From: Amycolatopsis sp. 2-15
GTDB taxonomy: Bacteria > Actinomycetota > Actinomycetes > Mycobacteriales > Pseudonocardiaceae
Assembly (NCBI RefSeq): GCF_030285625.1
Contig: NZ_CP127294.1
Location: 6,170,001 to 6,234,000, forward strand
Direction of reading: 5' to 3'
DNA length: 64,000 nucleotides
In this document: piece after piece, positions 36,511 to 45,687 of the stretch
Numbering within the stretch: the stretch's first letter is position 1
Layout of the letters: each line of letters begins with the position of its first letter
The notes under the pieces: generated by a model
What the model was told of the DNA's origin: nothing
Databases searched by the model: none
Seen by the model: the letters and a program-made list of their open reading frames with translations, nothing else
Translations under genes and position numbers: made by a program

Positions 36511-37203
36511 ATGGACATCCGCACCCAGATGCTGGAGGCCGCCGAGAAGCTGCTCGACGCCTCGCCCGACCGCGACATCTCCACGCGCGCCGTGTGCGAG
36601 GCGGTCGGGGTCGGCGCGCCGATGCTGTACCGCCTGTTCGGCGACAAGAACGGCCTGCTCTCGGCCGTCGTGGACCACGGGTTCGACCGCTACCTGGCCA
36701 CCAAGCGCGCGGCCGAGCCGTCGGCCGACCCGATCGCCGACCTCAAGAACGGCTGGGACACCCACATCGCGTTCGCGCGGGAGCACCCGGCCGTCTACCG
36801 GCTGATGTACTCCCCGGCCTTCACCGAGATCCCCAGCGCCGCGCAGGAAGCTTTGCGGCTGCTGAAGGAGGTGCTCGTGCGCTGCGCCGCCATCGGCCGG
36901 CTGCGCGTCGACCCGGACGCCGCCGCGCAGCGCGTGATGTCGGCGAACATCGGGGTGGCGCTCAACATGGTCACCCAGCCGGACGTCTACACCGATCCCG
37001 AGCTGTCGCGGCGCGTGCGCGACGCCGTGCACGACAGTCTGCTCACTCCCGAGAACGGCACCGAGGAGACCGAGAGCTCGACGACTCCGCTGCCCACCGC
37101 GGCCCTGCAGCTCGCCGCCCTCCTGCGCACCGAGGACACCACCCTCGGCACCGAGGAGACGCAGCTGCTGCTGAAGTGGCTCGACGGCCTGGCCCGCGAC
37201 TGA
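36511..37203 (+). CDS. TetR-family transcriptional regulator
   Basis: The 230-residue protein has a TetR helix-turn-helix (MLEAAEKLLDASPDRDISTRAVCEAVGVGAPMLYRLFGDKNGLLSAVVDHGF) and a ligand-binding half with AFAREHPAVYRLMYSPAFTE, then a C-terminal domain. The target is unknown; no divergent gene shares its promoter, so it may control itself or act at a distance. No ribosome-binding site is obvious; the start at 36511 matches the family N-terminus. Confidence 0.88.
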   Translation: MDIRTQMLEAAEKLLDASPDRDISTRAVCEAVGVGAPMLYRLFGDKNGLLSAVVDHGFDRYLATKRAAEPSADPIADLKNGWDTHIAFAREHPAVYRLMYSPAFTEIPSAAQEALRLLKEVLVRCAAIGRLRVDPDAAAQRVMSANIGVALNMVTQPDVYTDPELSRRVRDAVHDSLLTPENGTEETESSTTPLPTAALQLAALLRTEDTTLGTEETQLLLKWLDGLARD

Positions 37204-37239
37204 CGAGTCCGAAGTGGACGGACCGTCCACGGTCGGGGA

Positions 37240-37548
37240 TCAGGGCTCGGTGAGCACGAGGTCCAGCAGGCCGGGGAAGCGCGCGTCGAACTCGGAGCGC
37301 CGCAGCCGGTTGTAGCGGCGCGGTCCGCGGTCGAGCTGTTCGAGCAGCCCGGTGGAGCGCAGCACCGCGAAGTGGTGGCTCGCCGTCGCTTTCGACACCG
37401 GCAGGTCGAAGGTGCCGCACGCGCGCGAGAAGTCCGGCCCGTCCGAGAGCTCGCGCAGGATCGTGCGGCGCACCGGATCGGTCAGCGCGTCGAGCGCCTG
37501 CTGCAACGTCACCTCGGCCGGATCCGTGTGGGTCAACGTCCGCGCCAT
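37240..37548 (-). CDS. ArsR-family helix-turn-helix regulator
   Basis: The 102-residue protein has the ArsR-type winged helix (ALDALTDPVRRTILRELSDGPDFSRACGTFDLPVSKATASHHFAVLRSTGLLEQLDRGPRRYNRLR). It lacks the CxC metal motif of ArsR/SmtB sensors, so it is more like non-metal members. The gene is convergent with the TetR gene and separated from the GH2 gene on the same strand by 68 bases. Confidence 0.85.
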   Translation of the reverse strand: MARTLTHTDPAEVTLQQALDALTDPVRRTILRELSDGPDFSRACGTFDLPVSKATASHHFAVLRSTGLLEQLDRGPRRYNRLRRSEFDARFPGLLDLVLTEP

Positions 37549-37616
37549 GCCGCCTCCCGGCGTTCTCGTGTCACTCCGGCGTCCGTGTGCGATCGTACCC
37601 GCGTCCGGCGAGTGGC

Positions 37617-40022
37617 TCAGACCGCGGAGATCGTGGCCGATCCCGTGTCCAGAAACGGATGCGACGCGGTCACGGTGATCGTCCCGGGCGTGTCGCGCAT
37701 CGAGCGGATCCACACCGCCGCCGCGCCGCCGAGGGCGCCGAAGTCCAGGAACTGGTCGCCGATCAGGACTCCCGGCCCGTCGACCGCGACGCTGAGCACC
37801 CCGCGCGCGTGCGGGCGCGGTGCGCCGTAGCGGTCCACGGACCGGAGCGTGACGCGCGTGGTGTCCTGGCCGTCGGCGGTGATGGCGCCGTCGTCGGCGG
37901 TCACGGCCAGCGTGTCGAACTCCGGGTCGGCGCTGAACCTGCGGCGCAGCACCGTCTGCCCCTTCACCCGGCCCTCGATCGTCAGGTCCGGGCGGGCCTT
38001 CCCGGTCACGGTGAGGTTCACCAGGAACGGCGGGTGCTTCAGATGCGGGAACCGCGCGTGGTCGGGCTGCACGGTGACCGGTCGCCGGCCCGCGACGGTG
38101 ACCACGAGCTGGTCGCAGTTCGACCAGATCAGCGCGTTGCGACCGGGTCCGCCGCGCGGAGAGCCGGGACCGAAGTCCCAGTAGAACGCGGGCTCGATCA
38201 CCGCACCGCGCGACGGGGCCCGTTGCGCGCGGTAGAAACCCGCGCCCAGCTTGGGAATCCGGAAGAAATCGACCACGCCGGGGTACTTCACCCCGCGCAG
38301 CGAGTGGTACCAGCCGGACGGGTAGTCGAAGCCGCACCACGCGATCAGCCCGCAGTAGCGCGGGTCGGCCGCGGCGTGTTCGTGCACCCACGCGTGCAGC
38401 ATGCTCTGCTCCCGCTGCACGTCGGCGGCGTCGGTACGCCGGAAGTACGGCGCGCCCACGAGGGTGCCCACGGCTTCGCTCACCAGGTATGGCACGCCCC
38501 GGCGCGGCGGACGCAATGTCGGCGGCGCGTTGCGCGAGGGCGGGCGGCTGTAGTCGTTGAACGAGAAGACCCCGCCGTTCTCCTTCACCGGGTACAGCGG
38601 CGAGACGTAGCCCTTCTGCCCGGCGACCGCCCCGGTGCACGGCCGCATCGGGTCGAGCTCGGCGGCCAGCTGGTCGGTCTTGCCGTAGAGCGTGTATTGG
38701 CCCAGCGTCTCGTTCACGCGCGTGCCCCACACGATGATCGACGGGTGGTTGCGGTCGCGCACGATCATGTCGTGCACGTCGCGCACCGCGAGCTCCTGCC
38801 ACGCGGTGTCGCCCACGTGGTCCCAGCCGGGCAGCTCCTCCCAGACGAGGATGCCGAGCTCGTCGCACGCGTCGAGGAACGCGGGCGACTGCGGATAGTG
38901 CGAGCAGCGCACCATGTTGACGTTGAGCTCGTTCTTGAGGATCTCGGCGTCGCGCCGCTGCACGCGCTCGGGCATCGCACCGCCGACGAACGGGTACCAC
39001 TGGTGGCGGTTGAGCCCGAAGAGCTTGAGCGGGCGGCCGTTGAGGCGGAAACCGTCCACAGTGAACTGGGCGTCGCGCAGCCCGGTGCGCACCGGGTAGG
39101 TGTGGACCTTGCGCCCCGCGACCGAGAGCGTGACCAGGACGTCGCACATCGCCGGCTCGTCGACGTCCCACAGCTTCACCGCGTCGAGGCCTTGGAGTGT
39201 GACGGTGGTGTTCGTCTCGCCCTTGCGCAGTCCCGTGACGTCGGTGGCCGCGGTGGCGATCTCGGTGCCGGCCTGGCTCAGCGTCGCCGTGAGCCGCACG
39301 GGCCCCTTCACCGCCTTCGCCGCATCGACGGTGCAGTGCACCACCACCGCGCGGTTCGGCGTGAGCACGGCGATCTGCTGGGCGTACACATCGGACAGGT
39401 AGGCCTGCGGGGTGCCGTAGAGGTTGACCGTGCGGTAGATGCCGGCGGGCTGGTAGAAGTCGATGGCCGTCGGGTTCGGGTACTCGGGCAGGTCCGGGGG
39501 AGTGTCCTGCTGCCAGCGGCCGTCGACGGCCACGGCGAGCACGTTGTCGGAGTCGGTGAGCAGCCCGGTGACCTCGCAGGTGAGCGGCAGGTATCCGCCG
39601 CTCTGCGAGGCGACCCGTCGGCCGTTGAGGAACACGGTGGTGGCGCTGAGCACCCCGTCGAACCGCAGGAACGCGCGATTCTTGCGCAGCTGCGGCGGCA
39701 CGAAGAAGTGCTGGCGGTACACCCACAGGTGCTGCCAGTCGTTCGGGTGCCAGCCGTCCCACGACAGCGGCGTGACGCAGTGGGGCACCGACACGAGCGT
39801 CATGGACCGGTCGTCGAAGTCCACTTCGGTGCAGCCGGGCACGAACGGGCCGAACAGCCAGTCGGCACCGAACCCGCCCGTCGCTTCCACCGGCTCGGGG
39901 TGGTGCAACGCGGCCGAGAGCGCGCCCGAGGCCGCGATGGCCGCGCCGGCGCCGAACAGGAACGTGCGCCGGGCGTGACCGGTCCTCGGGACAGCCGTGC
40001 CCCCGGGTTCTTCCTCCGCCAT
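37617..40022 (-). CDS. Tat-exported glycoside hydrolase family 2 enzyme
   Basis: The 801-residue protein has a twin-arginine signal (ARRTFLFGAGAAIAASGALSAA), a jelly-roll sugar-binding domain, an Ig-like domain and a GH2 barrel: GLNRHQWYP, MVRCSHYPQSPAFLDACDELGILVWEELPG, NHPSIIVWGTRVNE with acid/base E438, and the nucleophile candidate in PYLVSEAVG (E516). Additional C-terminal Ig-like domains follow. It acts outside the membrane on beta-galactosides, glucuronides or mannosides; the exact one is unclear. Its start is two bases after the HxlR stop, so the two are coupled. Confidence 0.87.
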   Translation of the reverse strand: MAEEEPGGTAVPRTGHARRTFLFGAGAAIAASGALSAALHHPEPVEATGGFGADWLFGPFVPGCTEVDFDDRSMTLVSVPHCVTPLSWDGWHPNDWQHLWVYRQHFFVPPQLRKNRAFLRFDGVLSATTVFLNGRRVASQSGGYLPLTCEVTGLLTDSDNVLAVAVDGRWQQDTPPDLPEYPNPTAIDFYQPAGIYRTVNLYGTPQAYLSDVYAQQIAVLTPNRAVVVHCTVDAAKAVKGPVRLTATLSQAGTEIATAATDVTGLRKGETNTTVTLQGLDAVKLWDVDEPAMCDVLVTLSVAGRKVHTYPVRTGLRDAQFTVDGFRLNGRPLKLFGLNRHQWYPFVGGAMPERVQRRDAEILKNELNVNMVRCSHYPQSPAFLDACDELGILVWEELPGWDHVGDTAWQELAVRDVHDMIVRDRNHPSIIVWGTRVNETLGQYTLYGKTDQLAAELDPMRPCTGAVAGQKGYVSPLYPVKENGGVFSFNDYSRPPSRNAPPTLRPPRRGVPYLVSEAVGTLVGAPYFRRTDAADVQREQSMLHAWVHEHAAADPRYCGLIAWCGFDYPSGWYHSLRGVKYPGVVDFFRIPKLGAGFYRAQRAPSRGAVIEPAFYWDFGPGSPRGGPGRNALIWSNCDQLVVTVAGRRPVTVQPDHARFPHLKHPPFLVNLTVTGKARPDLTIEGRVKGQTVLRRRFSADPEFDTLAVTADDGAITADGQDTTRVTLRSVDRYGAPRPHARGVLSVAVDGPGVLIGDQFLDFGALGGAAAVWIRSMRDTPGTITVTASHPFLDTGSATISAV

Positions 40023-40024
40023 GC

Positions 40025-40435
40025 CTACGCGCTCTGCCGGCCGCCGGACTCGTCGTACCCGGACTGCGTGGCGAGGATTTCGACCGCGTGGTCGCGCAGC
40101 CAGGAGAAGAGCGTCGAAAGCTGGTCGCCGGTGCCGCGGCCGAGCGGCGTGAGGCCGTAGCTGACCTGCGGCGGCGTGGTGGGCTCGACCCGGCGCCACA
40201 CGAGGCCGTCGCGCACGAGGGTGCGCAGGGTCTGCGCCAGCATCTTCTCGCTCACGCCTTCGATGCCGCGGCGGAGCTCGAAGAACCGCAGTTCCCGGTC
40301 CCGCAAGGCGATCAGCACCCACACGCCCCAACGGCTGGTGACGTGGTCGAGCACCGTCCGCGCCGGGCAGTCGGTGTGAAACACCTCATACCCGTCACGG
40401 GTCGACCGGCCCGCGAACTGCGTCCATTCCTCCAT
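40025..40435 (-). CDS. HxlR-family transcriptional regulator
   Basis: The 136-residue protein has an HxlR winged helix: CPARTVLDHVTSRWGVWVLIALRDRELRFFELRRGIEGVSEKMLAQTLRTLVRDGLVWR, SYGLTPLGR. The N-terminal cysteine (HTDCPART) is the conserved redox-sensing one in this family. It is divergent from the NmrA-like oxidoreductase gene, a common pairing in which the regulator represses the reductase, and sits directly upstream of the GH2 gene. Confidence 0.88.
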   Translation of the reverse strand: MEEWTQFAGRSTRDGYEVFHTDCPARTVLDHVTSRWGVWVLIALRDRELRFFELRRGIEGVSEKMLAQTLRTLVRDGLVWRRVEPTTPPQVSYGLTPLGRGTGDQLSTLFSWLRDHAVEILATQSGYDESGGRQSA

Positions 40436-40528
40436 GTCGTGAGCTTACTTAAAGGTGCGTCCTTCCGGCCGGGGGACGCGCACGGCACCTTCGTGACCAC
40501 TGTGGATCGTAAGGAACGGAGCGCGAAG

Positions 40529-41347
40529 ATGATCGTGGTGACGGGGGCGACGGGCAACATCGGCCGTCCGCTGGTGGCGGCGCTGGCGGCGGCGGGGGCG
40601 CCGGTGACGGCGGTGTCGCGGACGGCGCCGGCCGGCCTGCCCGAGGGCGTGGCGCACCAGGTCGCGGACCTGGCCGCGCCGGAGTCCCTGCGCGAGGTGG
40701 TGGCCGGGGCGGACGCGCTGTTCCTCTTCCCGGGCGGTCCGGCTCCGGCGGAGCTGGCCGACGTCGCGAAGGCCGGGGGAGTGCGGCGGCTGGTGCTGCT
40801 GTCCTCGCAGGGCGCGGCCACGCGGCCCGAGGCTTATGCGTTTTTCGCGGCGTACGAACAGGCTGTTCGCTCGGCGGTGCCTGCGGCGGCGATCCTGCGG
40901 CCGAGCGGGTTCACCACCAACACACTGGGGTGGGCTCCTTCGGTCCGGGCTTCGCGGCTCGTCGAAGCCCCCTTCGGCGATGTGGCGCTCCCGTTCGTCG
41001 ACCCGGCGGACATCGCGGCGGTCGCCGCCGCGGCACTGCTGGACGACTCGCACGACGGCGCCGAGTACGACGTGACCGGCCCCGAAGCGCTGACCCCGCG
41101 CGAGCGGGCGGCGGTCATCGGCACCGCGCTCGGCGAGCCCGTCCGGTTCGTCGAGCAGACGCCGGACGAGGCTCGCGCGCGGATGCTGGAGTTCATGCCG
41201 GCGCCCATCGTCGAGGCGACGCTGGGAGTGCTGGGTTCCCCGCTGCCCGCGGAACGCCGGGTGAGCCCCGACGTGCGGCGGGTGCTGGGCCGCCCGGCCC
41301 GGACGTTCGGCGAGTGGGTGGCGGACTCCGTCGCCGCGTTCCGCTGA
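40529..41347 (+). CDS. NAD(P)H-binding SDR/NmrA-like oxidoreductase
   Basis: The 272-residue atypical short-chain dehydrogenase starts MIVVTGATGNIGRPLVAALAAAG (Rossmann GxxGxxG). It lacks the YxxxK catalytic pair of classical SDRs but has RLVLLSSQGA and ILRPSGFTTNT, as in NmrA/azoreductase QorB-like proteins. Such genes beside HxlR are often induced by quinones or redox stress. AAGGAACGGAGCG precedes the ATG. Confidence 0.87.
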   Translation: MIVVTGATGNIGRPLVAALAAAGAPVTAVSRTAPAGLPEGVAHQVADLAAPESLREVVAGADALFLFPGGPAPAELADVAKAGGVRRLVLLSSQGAATRPEAYAFFAAYEQAVRSAVPAAAILRPSGFTTNTLGWAPSVRASRLVEAPFGDVALPFVDPADIAAVAAAALLDDSHDGAEYDVTGPEALTPRERAAVIGTALGEPVRFVEQTPDEARARMLEFMPAPIVEATLGVLGSPLPAERRVSPDVRRVLGRPARTFGEWVADSVAAFR

Positions 41348-41431
41348 GGGCCGGGCGAAGATGCCGCTTACTCCCGTGCCGGGTTCGACCGGGTACCACC
41401 GCGAACCGGCACGGACTGCGGTAGGCCCGCG

Positions 41432-42331
41432 TCAGGCGAGGCGCGCGGGTCCGCCGACGAGTTCGACGAGATCGATCAGGTCGGTCAGCGCCTCGCCCAG
41501 CGGCAGGTCGACGCGGACCTGTGCGTGGGCGTCGCCGCGGGTCTGGCCGCGGTTGACGATGAGGACGGGCTTGCCGGTTTTCGCGGCGTGGCGGACGAAG
41601 CGCAGGCCGGACATGACTGTGAGCGACGAGCCGAGGACGAGCACCGCCGAAGCCTCGTCGACCAGGCGGTAACAGCGCTCGACCCGGGCGCGTGGCACGT
41701 TCTCGCCGAAGAACACCACGTCGGGCTTCAGCACGCCGGCGCACGCGGTGCAGTCGACGAGCGTGAACGTGCGCACGGCTTCCTCGGCGAGGTCGACGTC
41801 GCCGTCCGGGTTGATGCGGGTGGCGGTGCCGCCGAAGTCCGGGTTGGCCGCGCGCAGGCGGTCGTGGAGCTCTTCGCGCGGCGTGGTGCGGCGGCAGCCG
41901 AGGCAGATCACGCGGTCGAGGTTGCCGTGCAGCTCCACCACACCGCGCGTGCCCGCCGCGCGGTGCAGGCCGTCGACGTTCTGCGTGATCACGCCGGACA
42001 GCAGGCCGGCTTCGCGCAGGGTCGCGACGGCGTGGTGCCCGGAGTTGGGTTCGGCCCGCGCGATGGTGCGCCAGCCGAGGTGGCTGCGGGCCCAGTAGCG
42101 GCGGCGGCCCTCGATGCTGCTCGTGAACTCGTCGTAGGTCATCGGGGTGTGCCGGCGCAGGCTGCCGGACTCGCCGCGGTAGTCGGGAATGCCGGACTCG
42201 GTGGAGATCCCCGCCCCGCTCAGCACCACCACGCGGCCGCGGGAGACGACCTCGGCCACCTCGGCGACACTTCCGGTGCGCGGGAGCGGTTCACCCGTGC
42301 CGGTCCAGGTCAGGGTCGGTCGTGTCCGCAC
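41432..42331 (-). CDS. Sir2-family NAD-dependent protein deacetylase
   Basis: The 299-residue sirtuin has VVVLSGAGISTESGIPDYRG (NAD site), ITQNVDGLH, catalytic His in VVELHGNLDRV, a zinc site with paired CLGC and CTAC cysteines, and GSSLTVMSG. It removes acyl groups from lysines using NAD. Starts at a GTG (42331). It lies downstream of the interrupted sugar transporter gene on the same strand, with nine bases between. Confidence 0.9.
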   Translation of the reverse strand: MRTRPTLTWTGTGEPLPRTGSVAEVAEVVSRGRVVVLSGAGISTESGIPDYRGESGSLRRHTPMTYDEFTSSIEGRRRYWARSHLGWRTIARAEPNSGHHAVATLREAGLLSGVITQNVDGLHRAAGTRGVVELHGNLDRVICLGCRRTTPREELHDRLRAANPDFGGTATRINPDGDVDLAEEAVRTFTLVDCTACAGVLKPDVVFFGENVPRARVERCYRLVDEASAVLVLGSSLTVMSGLRFVRHAAKTGKPVLIVNRGQTRGDAHAQVRVDLPLGEALTDLIDLVELVGGPARLA

Positions 42332-42340
42332 CCGATCAGC

Positions 42341-43699
42341 TTACGCACCCACGAGGTCGCGTTCGAGGTCCTCGAGGCTGCGGCCCTTCGTCTCCGGCAT
42401 CAGCCGCCACACGAACACGAACGCGAGCGCGGTCATGACCGCGAAGAACAGGAAGTTGAGCCCGGCCCCGAAGGCGTCCAGCAGCGGCGGGAACACGAGC
42501 GCGACCGCGAGGTTGAACAACCAGTTGAAGACCACGCAGACGCTCACGGCCGCCGCGCGGATCCGCAACGGGAACAGCTCCGGCAGCGCGACCCACTGCA
42601 CCGGGCCCCACGACACCGAGAACGACGCGACGTACACGGCGATCCCGGCCAGCGTCAGGCCGAGCAGCAGCGGTCCCTTCGTCATCCCGCCGAGGTTGAC
42701 CACGGCCAGCAGCACCATCGCCGCGCACATGCCGAGCGCGCCCACGAGCAGCAGCGGCCGCCGGCCCGCGCGGTCGATCAGTCGCATCGCGGGCAGCGTC
42801 ATGAGCATGTTCACGGCGCCGATGCCCACGTTGGCGAGGATCGCGCCGGACGAGCCGAACCCGACGTTGGTCAGCAGGGTGGGCGCGTAGTAGATGATCG
42901 TGTTGATGCCCACGAAGTTCTGGAAGAACACGAGCAGCATCCCGACCGTGAACACCTTCCGCGGCCGTCCGCCCGTGAGCATCCGCAGCCGCAACGGTTC
43001 CGCGCGTTCGGCCTCGTCGCGGGCGCCGTCGCGGATGTCGGCCAGCTCGGCGTCGGCCGCGTCCTCGCTGCCGCGCAACCGCGTGAGCACCGTGCGGGCC
43101 GTGCGTTCGTCGTGCTTGTTGACCGCGAGCCAGCGCGGGCTCTCGGGTTGCGTGTAGATGCCGGCGACGAGCAGCACGGCCGGCACCACGCCCAGCCCGA
43201 TCATCCATCGCCACGCGCCCCAGCCCGACAGGGCGTAGTCGGCGATGTAGGCGACCAGGATCCCGACGGTGACCAGCAGCTGCATCAACGAGGTGAGCTT
43301 GCCGCGCACCTCCTTCGGCGCCAGCTCCGACAGCTACATCGGCACCACCACCGACGCGATCCCCACGCCGATGCCCATCACGAACCGGAAAGCCACGAGC
43401 ATCGGCGCCGCACCCGACAAGGCCGCGCCGACCGTGCCGACGATGAACACCACCCCGGAGCCGAGGATCATCCGGCGCCGGCCCAGCGAGTCGGCCAGCC
43501 GGCCCGCGAGGCCCGCGCCCGCCATCGACCCGGCCAGCAGCCCGGAGACGACCATGCCCTGCACGATGGGGCTCAACGGGATGTCGCGGCCGATGTAGAG
43601 CAACGCGCCGGAGATGACCCCTGTGTCGTAGCCCCACAGGATCCCGCCCAGCGCGCCGAAGAACCAGATGCCGAAGTTCGCTGCTGGCCGCCCGCTCAC
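42341..43699 (-). pseudogene. MFS sugar transporter, interrupted by an in-frame TAG
   Basis: A sugar porter of 452 codons: FGIWFFGALGGILWGYDTGVISGALLYI, GRLADSLGRRRMILGSG (first signature), SELAPKEVRGKLTSLMQLLVTVGIL, PESPRWLAVNKHDERTA, and PETKGRSLEDLE at the end. At codon 122 (43334-43336, minus strand) TAG replaces the tyrosine codon of the conserved PMYLSELAP motif; the frame is otherwise intact with no other stop. A single C to G change (TAC to TAG) explains it. Either a recent nonsense mutation or a sequencing error; GTG at 43699 is the likely start. Confidence 0.85.
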
Positions 43700-43826
43700 C
43701 TGTCGATCATGACCCGGACGGCGAAGATCGGCAGCGTGAACGCCGGTTTCCGTGCCCGGCAACGCGAATCCCCCGGACGGGGCAGAAGCCGGTTCGGTCG
43801 CGGCGCGGCTGGGTACCACAGACTGC

Positions 43827-44009
43827 ATGTGGTTCGCGTTGGGTACACCCGTGGTCCTGATGGTCGCCGCCGTGTTGATGGAGCGGTTCGAGCGGCACTG
43901 CACGCGGGTCCCGGCGAGAGCCCAAAGCACGGCGGAACGGCCGGAACGGACTGCGGCACGGGATGTTCCGCGTCCGGTGGCGACGCACCAGGTGGCGTTA
44001 CCGCACTGA
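43827..44009 (+). CDS. Small single-pass membrane protein, 60 residues
   Basis: The peptide opens MWFALGTPVVLMVAAVLMERFERHCTR, a single membrane helix followed by a charged tail. Short proteins of this form (MWxALGxPxxLMxxALxMERxE) are widespread in actinobacteria without known function. It sits in an otherwise empty 511-base gap. No clear ribosome-binding site. Confidence 0.5.
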   Translation: MWFALGTPVVLMVAAVLMERFERHCTRVPARAQSTAERPERTAARDVPRPVATHQVALPH

Positions 44010-44126
44010 CTTCCCGCTGGGCGCGGACCACCGGGTGACACCGGAAACGTGGTGCGGCGCCGGTCACGGCGAGCCGAAACGGCGGCCAGGGACAGTGATC
44101 GGCGCGGGCACTTGCGGGGACAGGGT

Positions 44127-44157
44127 CGGGCTCCCACCGTCGGGGTGCGGGAGCCCG
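44127..44157 (-). terminator. Hairpin terminator downstream of the PLC-like gene
   Basis: Arms 44127-44135 (CGGGCTCCC) and 44149-44157 are perfect complements with a 13-base loop. It lies about 55 bases beyond the PLC-like gene stop on the minus strand. Confidence 0.65.
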
Positions 44158-44210
44158 GCCCGTCGCGCGCGTGCCGTGTCCGGGTGACGGGGTCCGGCTA
44201 CTGCGCCCCT

Positions 44211-45608
44211 CTACTGGGCCGCGCCCGAGGCCAGTGTCTGGTACCACGCGCCCCACGGGTGGTTGGTCGCCGCGTAGTTCGCCGGCGGGTTCGTGGCCAG
44301 GCCCGCCGAGTCGAAGTCCCAGCCGCGGACCAGGTGCCCGCTCTGGCGGGCCGAAGTGATGAACGCCGACTCCGTGGCGGGGGCGCCGTAGAACAGCGCG
44401 TCCTGCTGCAGCTCGGCCGGGTCGCCCTTCTGGTACTCGTCGAACGCGAGCTGCGGGTAGCGCACGCGCTCGCCGCTGACGCGGTCGGTGGCATACCGCA
44501 GGGTCTGGGCGGGCGTCGGGCCGTCGGCACCGGTCGACACGGTCACCCGGCGGGTGCCCGCCGTGCCGGTCGCCTTGGGGAACAGCGCGTCCGACGTCTT
44601 CGCGTTGCCGCTCCAGGTCACGGCGCCGGACGCGTCGAGCGCGCCCTGCCACTGCCAGTTCTGGCTCGAGGTCTGGCTGCGGTGGATCTCGCGCACGCCG
44701 GTGCCGGTGAAGGCGACGGTGGGGGACACGCCGTTGTCGTACTTCTGGCTCGCCGACCAGGTCAGCTCGCCGTCGGCGCCGAGCTTCGCCGTGTGGGACC
44801 AGAGCGTGGCAGCGGTCTGCGACTGGTGGACCTCCACGAGCCGGCCCGAGTCGTCGAGCGCGAGCGCGGGGGTCTGGCCGCTGTCGTAGCGGCCGTGGCG
44901 GTTCCACGACACGAGGCCGTCGGCACCGTACGTGCCGGTCCAGTACCAGAGCGCGCCGGCGCCGGAGTCGTGCACCTCCACGACCTGGCCGCGGCCGTTG
45001 ATCGCCACCGCCGGGTGGTAGCCGACGTCGCGGCGGTACTCGGCGCGCGTGCCGCTCTCGCCCGAGAGGAGCGTGAGCACCTTGCCGCGCAGGGAGTCCG
45101 TCGTCGCGCCGGCCGGGTAGTCCTTGGCGAGCAGCAATCGCGGGCCGAACGCGGTCTGCAGCTCGTGGTTCACCGCGCCGAGGTTGCCGGCGGCGAACGA
45201 CGGGTTGTCGGTGAGGTCGTCCTTGAGGTCGAGCATCACCACGATCGGCGCGGCCGTCGGGTGCGCGGCCGACCAGGTGTTCACCACGGCGAGCCAGTCG
45301 CGCAGGTTGTTCGACGCGGGGTTGCCGGCGTGGTCCACGAGGTCGCCCGGACTGCCGTGCCCGACGCCGTAGTCGTGGGTGGTGGCGTAGCCGTTGTCGT
45401 GGATGTCGAACTCGACGAAGCGGACGCCGTGGTCGAGCTGGTAGGTGATCGAGCCCTTCGCGCCGTCCACATCGCCGGAGTAGCTGTTGTGGGTGGCCTT
45501 GAAGATCGTCGAGGTGAACGGCGTGGCGGCCGCGGTCGCGGGTGCGGCGACCAGCGCGAACGCGGTGGCGGCCGCGGCGAGCGCCACGGGCGCGCGGAAG
45601 CGGTGCAT
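44211..45608 (-). CDS. Secreted PI-PLC-like phosphodiesterase with inserted beta-repeat domain
   Basis: The 465-residue protein has a signal peptide (residues 1-27) and a PLC-like TIM barrel with catalytic His40 (ATHNSYSG) and His78 (THDYGV) and the ligand region VEFDIHD. Residues 195-340 interrupt the barrel with three related blades (AVAINGRGQVVEVHDS, ALALDDSGRLVEVHQS, TVAFTGTGVREIHRS), like a lectin-type propeller. The barrel then resumes (RYPQLAFDEYQ, HLVRGWDFDSAGL). It probably cleaves phosphatidylinositol or related lipids outside the cell. Confidence 0.85.
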   Translation of the reverse strand: MHRFRAPVALAAAATAFALVAAPATAAATPFTSTIFKATHNSYSGDVDGAKGSITYQLDHGVRFVEFDIHDNGYATTHDYGVGHGSPGDLVDHAGNPASNNLRDWLAVVNTWSAAHPTAAPIVVMLDLKDDLTDNPSFAAGNLGAVNHELQTAFGPRLLLAKDYPAGATTDSLRGKVLTLLSGESGTRAEYRRDVGYHPAVAINGRGQVVEVHDSGAGALWYWTGTYGADGLVSWNRHGRYDSGQTPALALDDSGRLVEVHQSQTAATLWSHTAKLGADGELTWSASQKYDNGVSPTVAFTGTGVREIHRSQTSSQNWQWQGALDASGAVTWSGNAKTSDALFPKATGTAGTRRVTVSTGADGPTPAQTLRYATDRVSGERVRYPQLAFDEYQKGDPAELQQDALFYGAPATESAFITSARQSGHLVRGWDFDSAGLATNPPANYAATNHPWGAWYQTLASGAAQ

Positions 45609-45687
45609 GTGTGGGGACCCCCAGGTCGAGTGCGGAAAGTGGCGAAATCGTAACGATCATCCGCCGAGTTCATGGCATGTTCGGACG

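Larger units (their letters stand above)
43700..44210. other. Intergenic region between the transporter and PLC genes
   Basis: Apart from the small membrane peptide (43827-44009) and the terminator at 44127-44157, nothing recognisable is seen. Confidence 0.5.

Noticed and set aside
41525..44038. Plus-strand frame of 837 codons over the sirtuin and transporter genes
   Set aside because: Antisense to genes with clear motifs; shadow composition.
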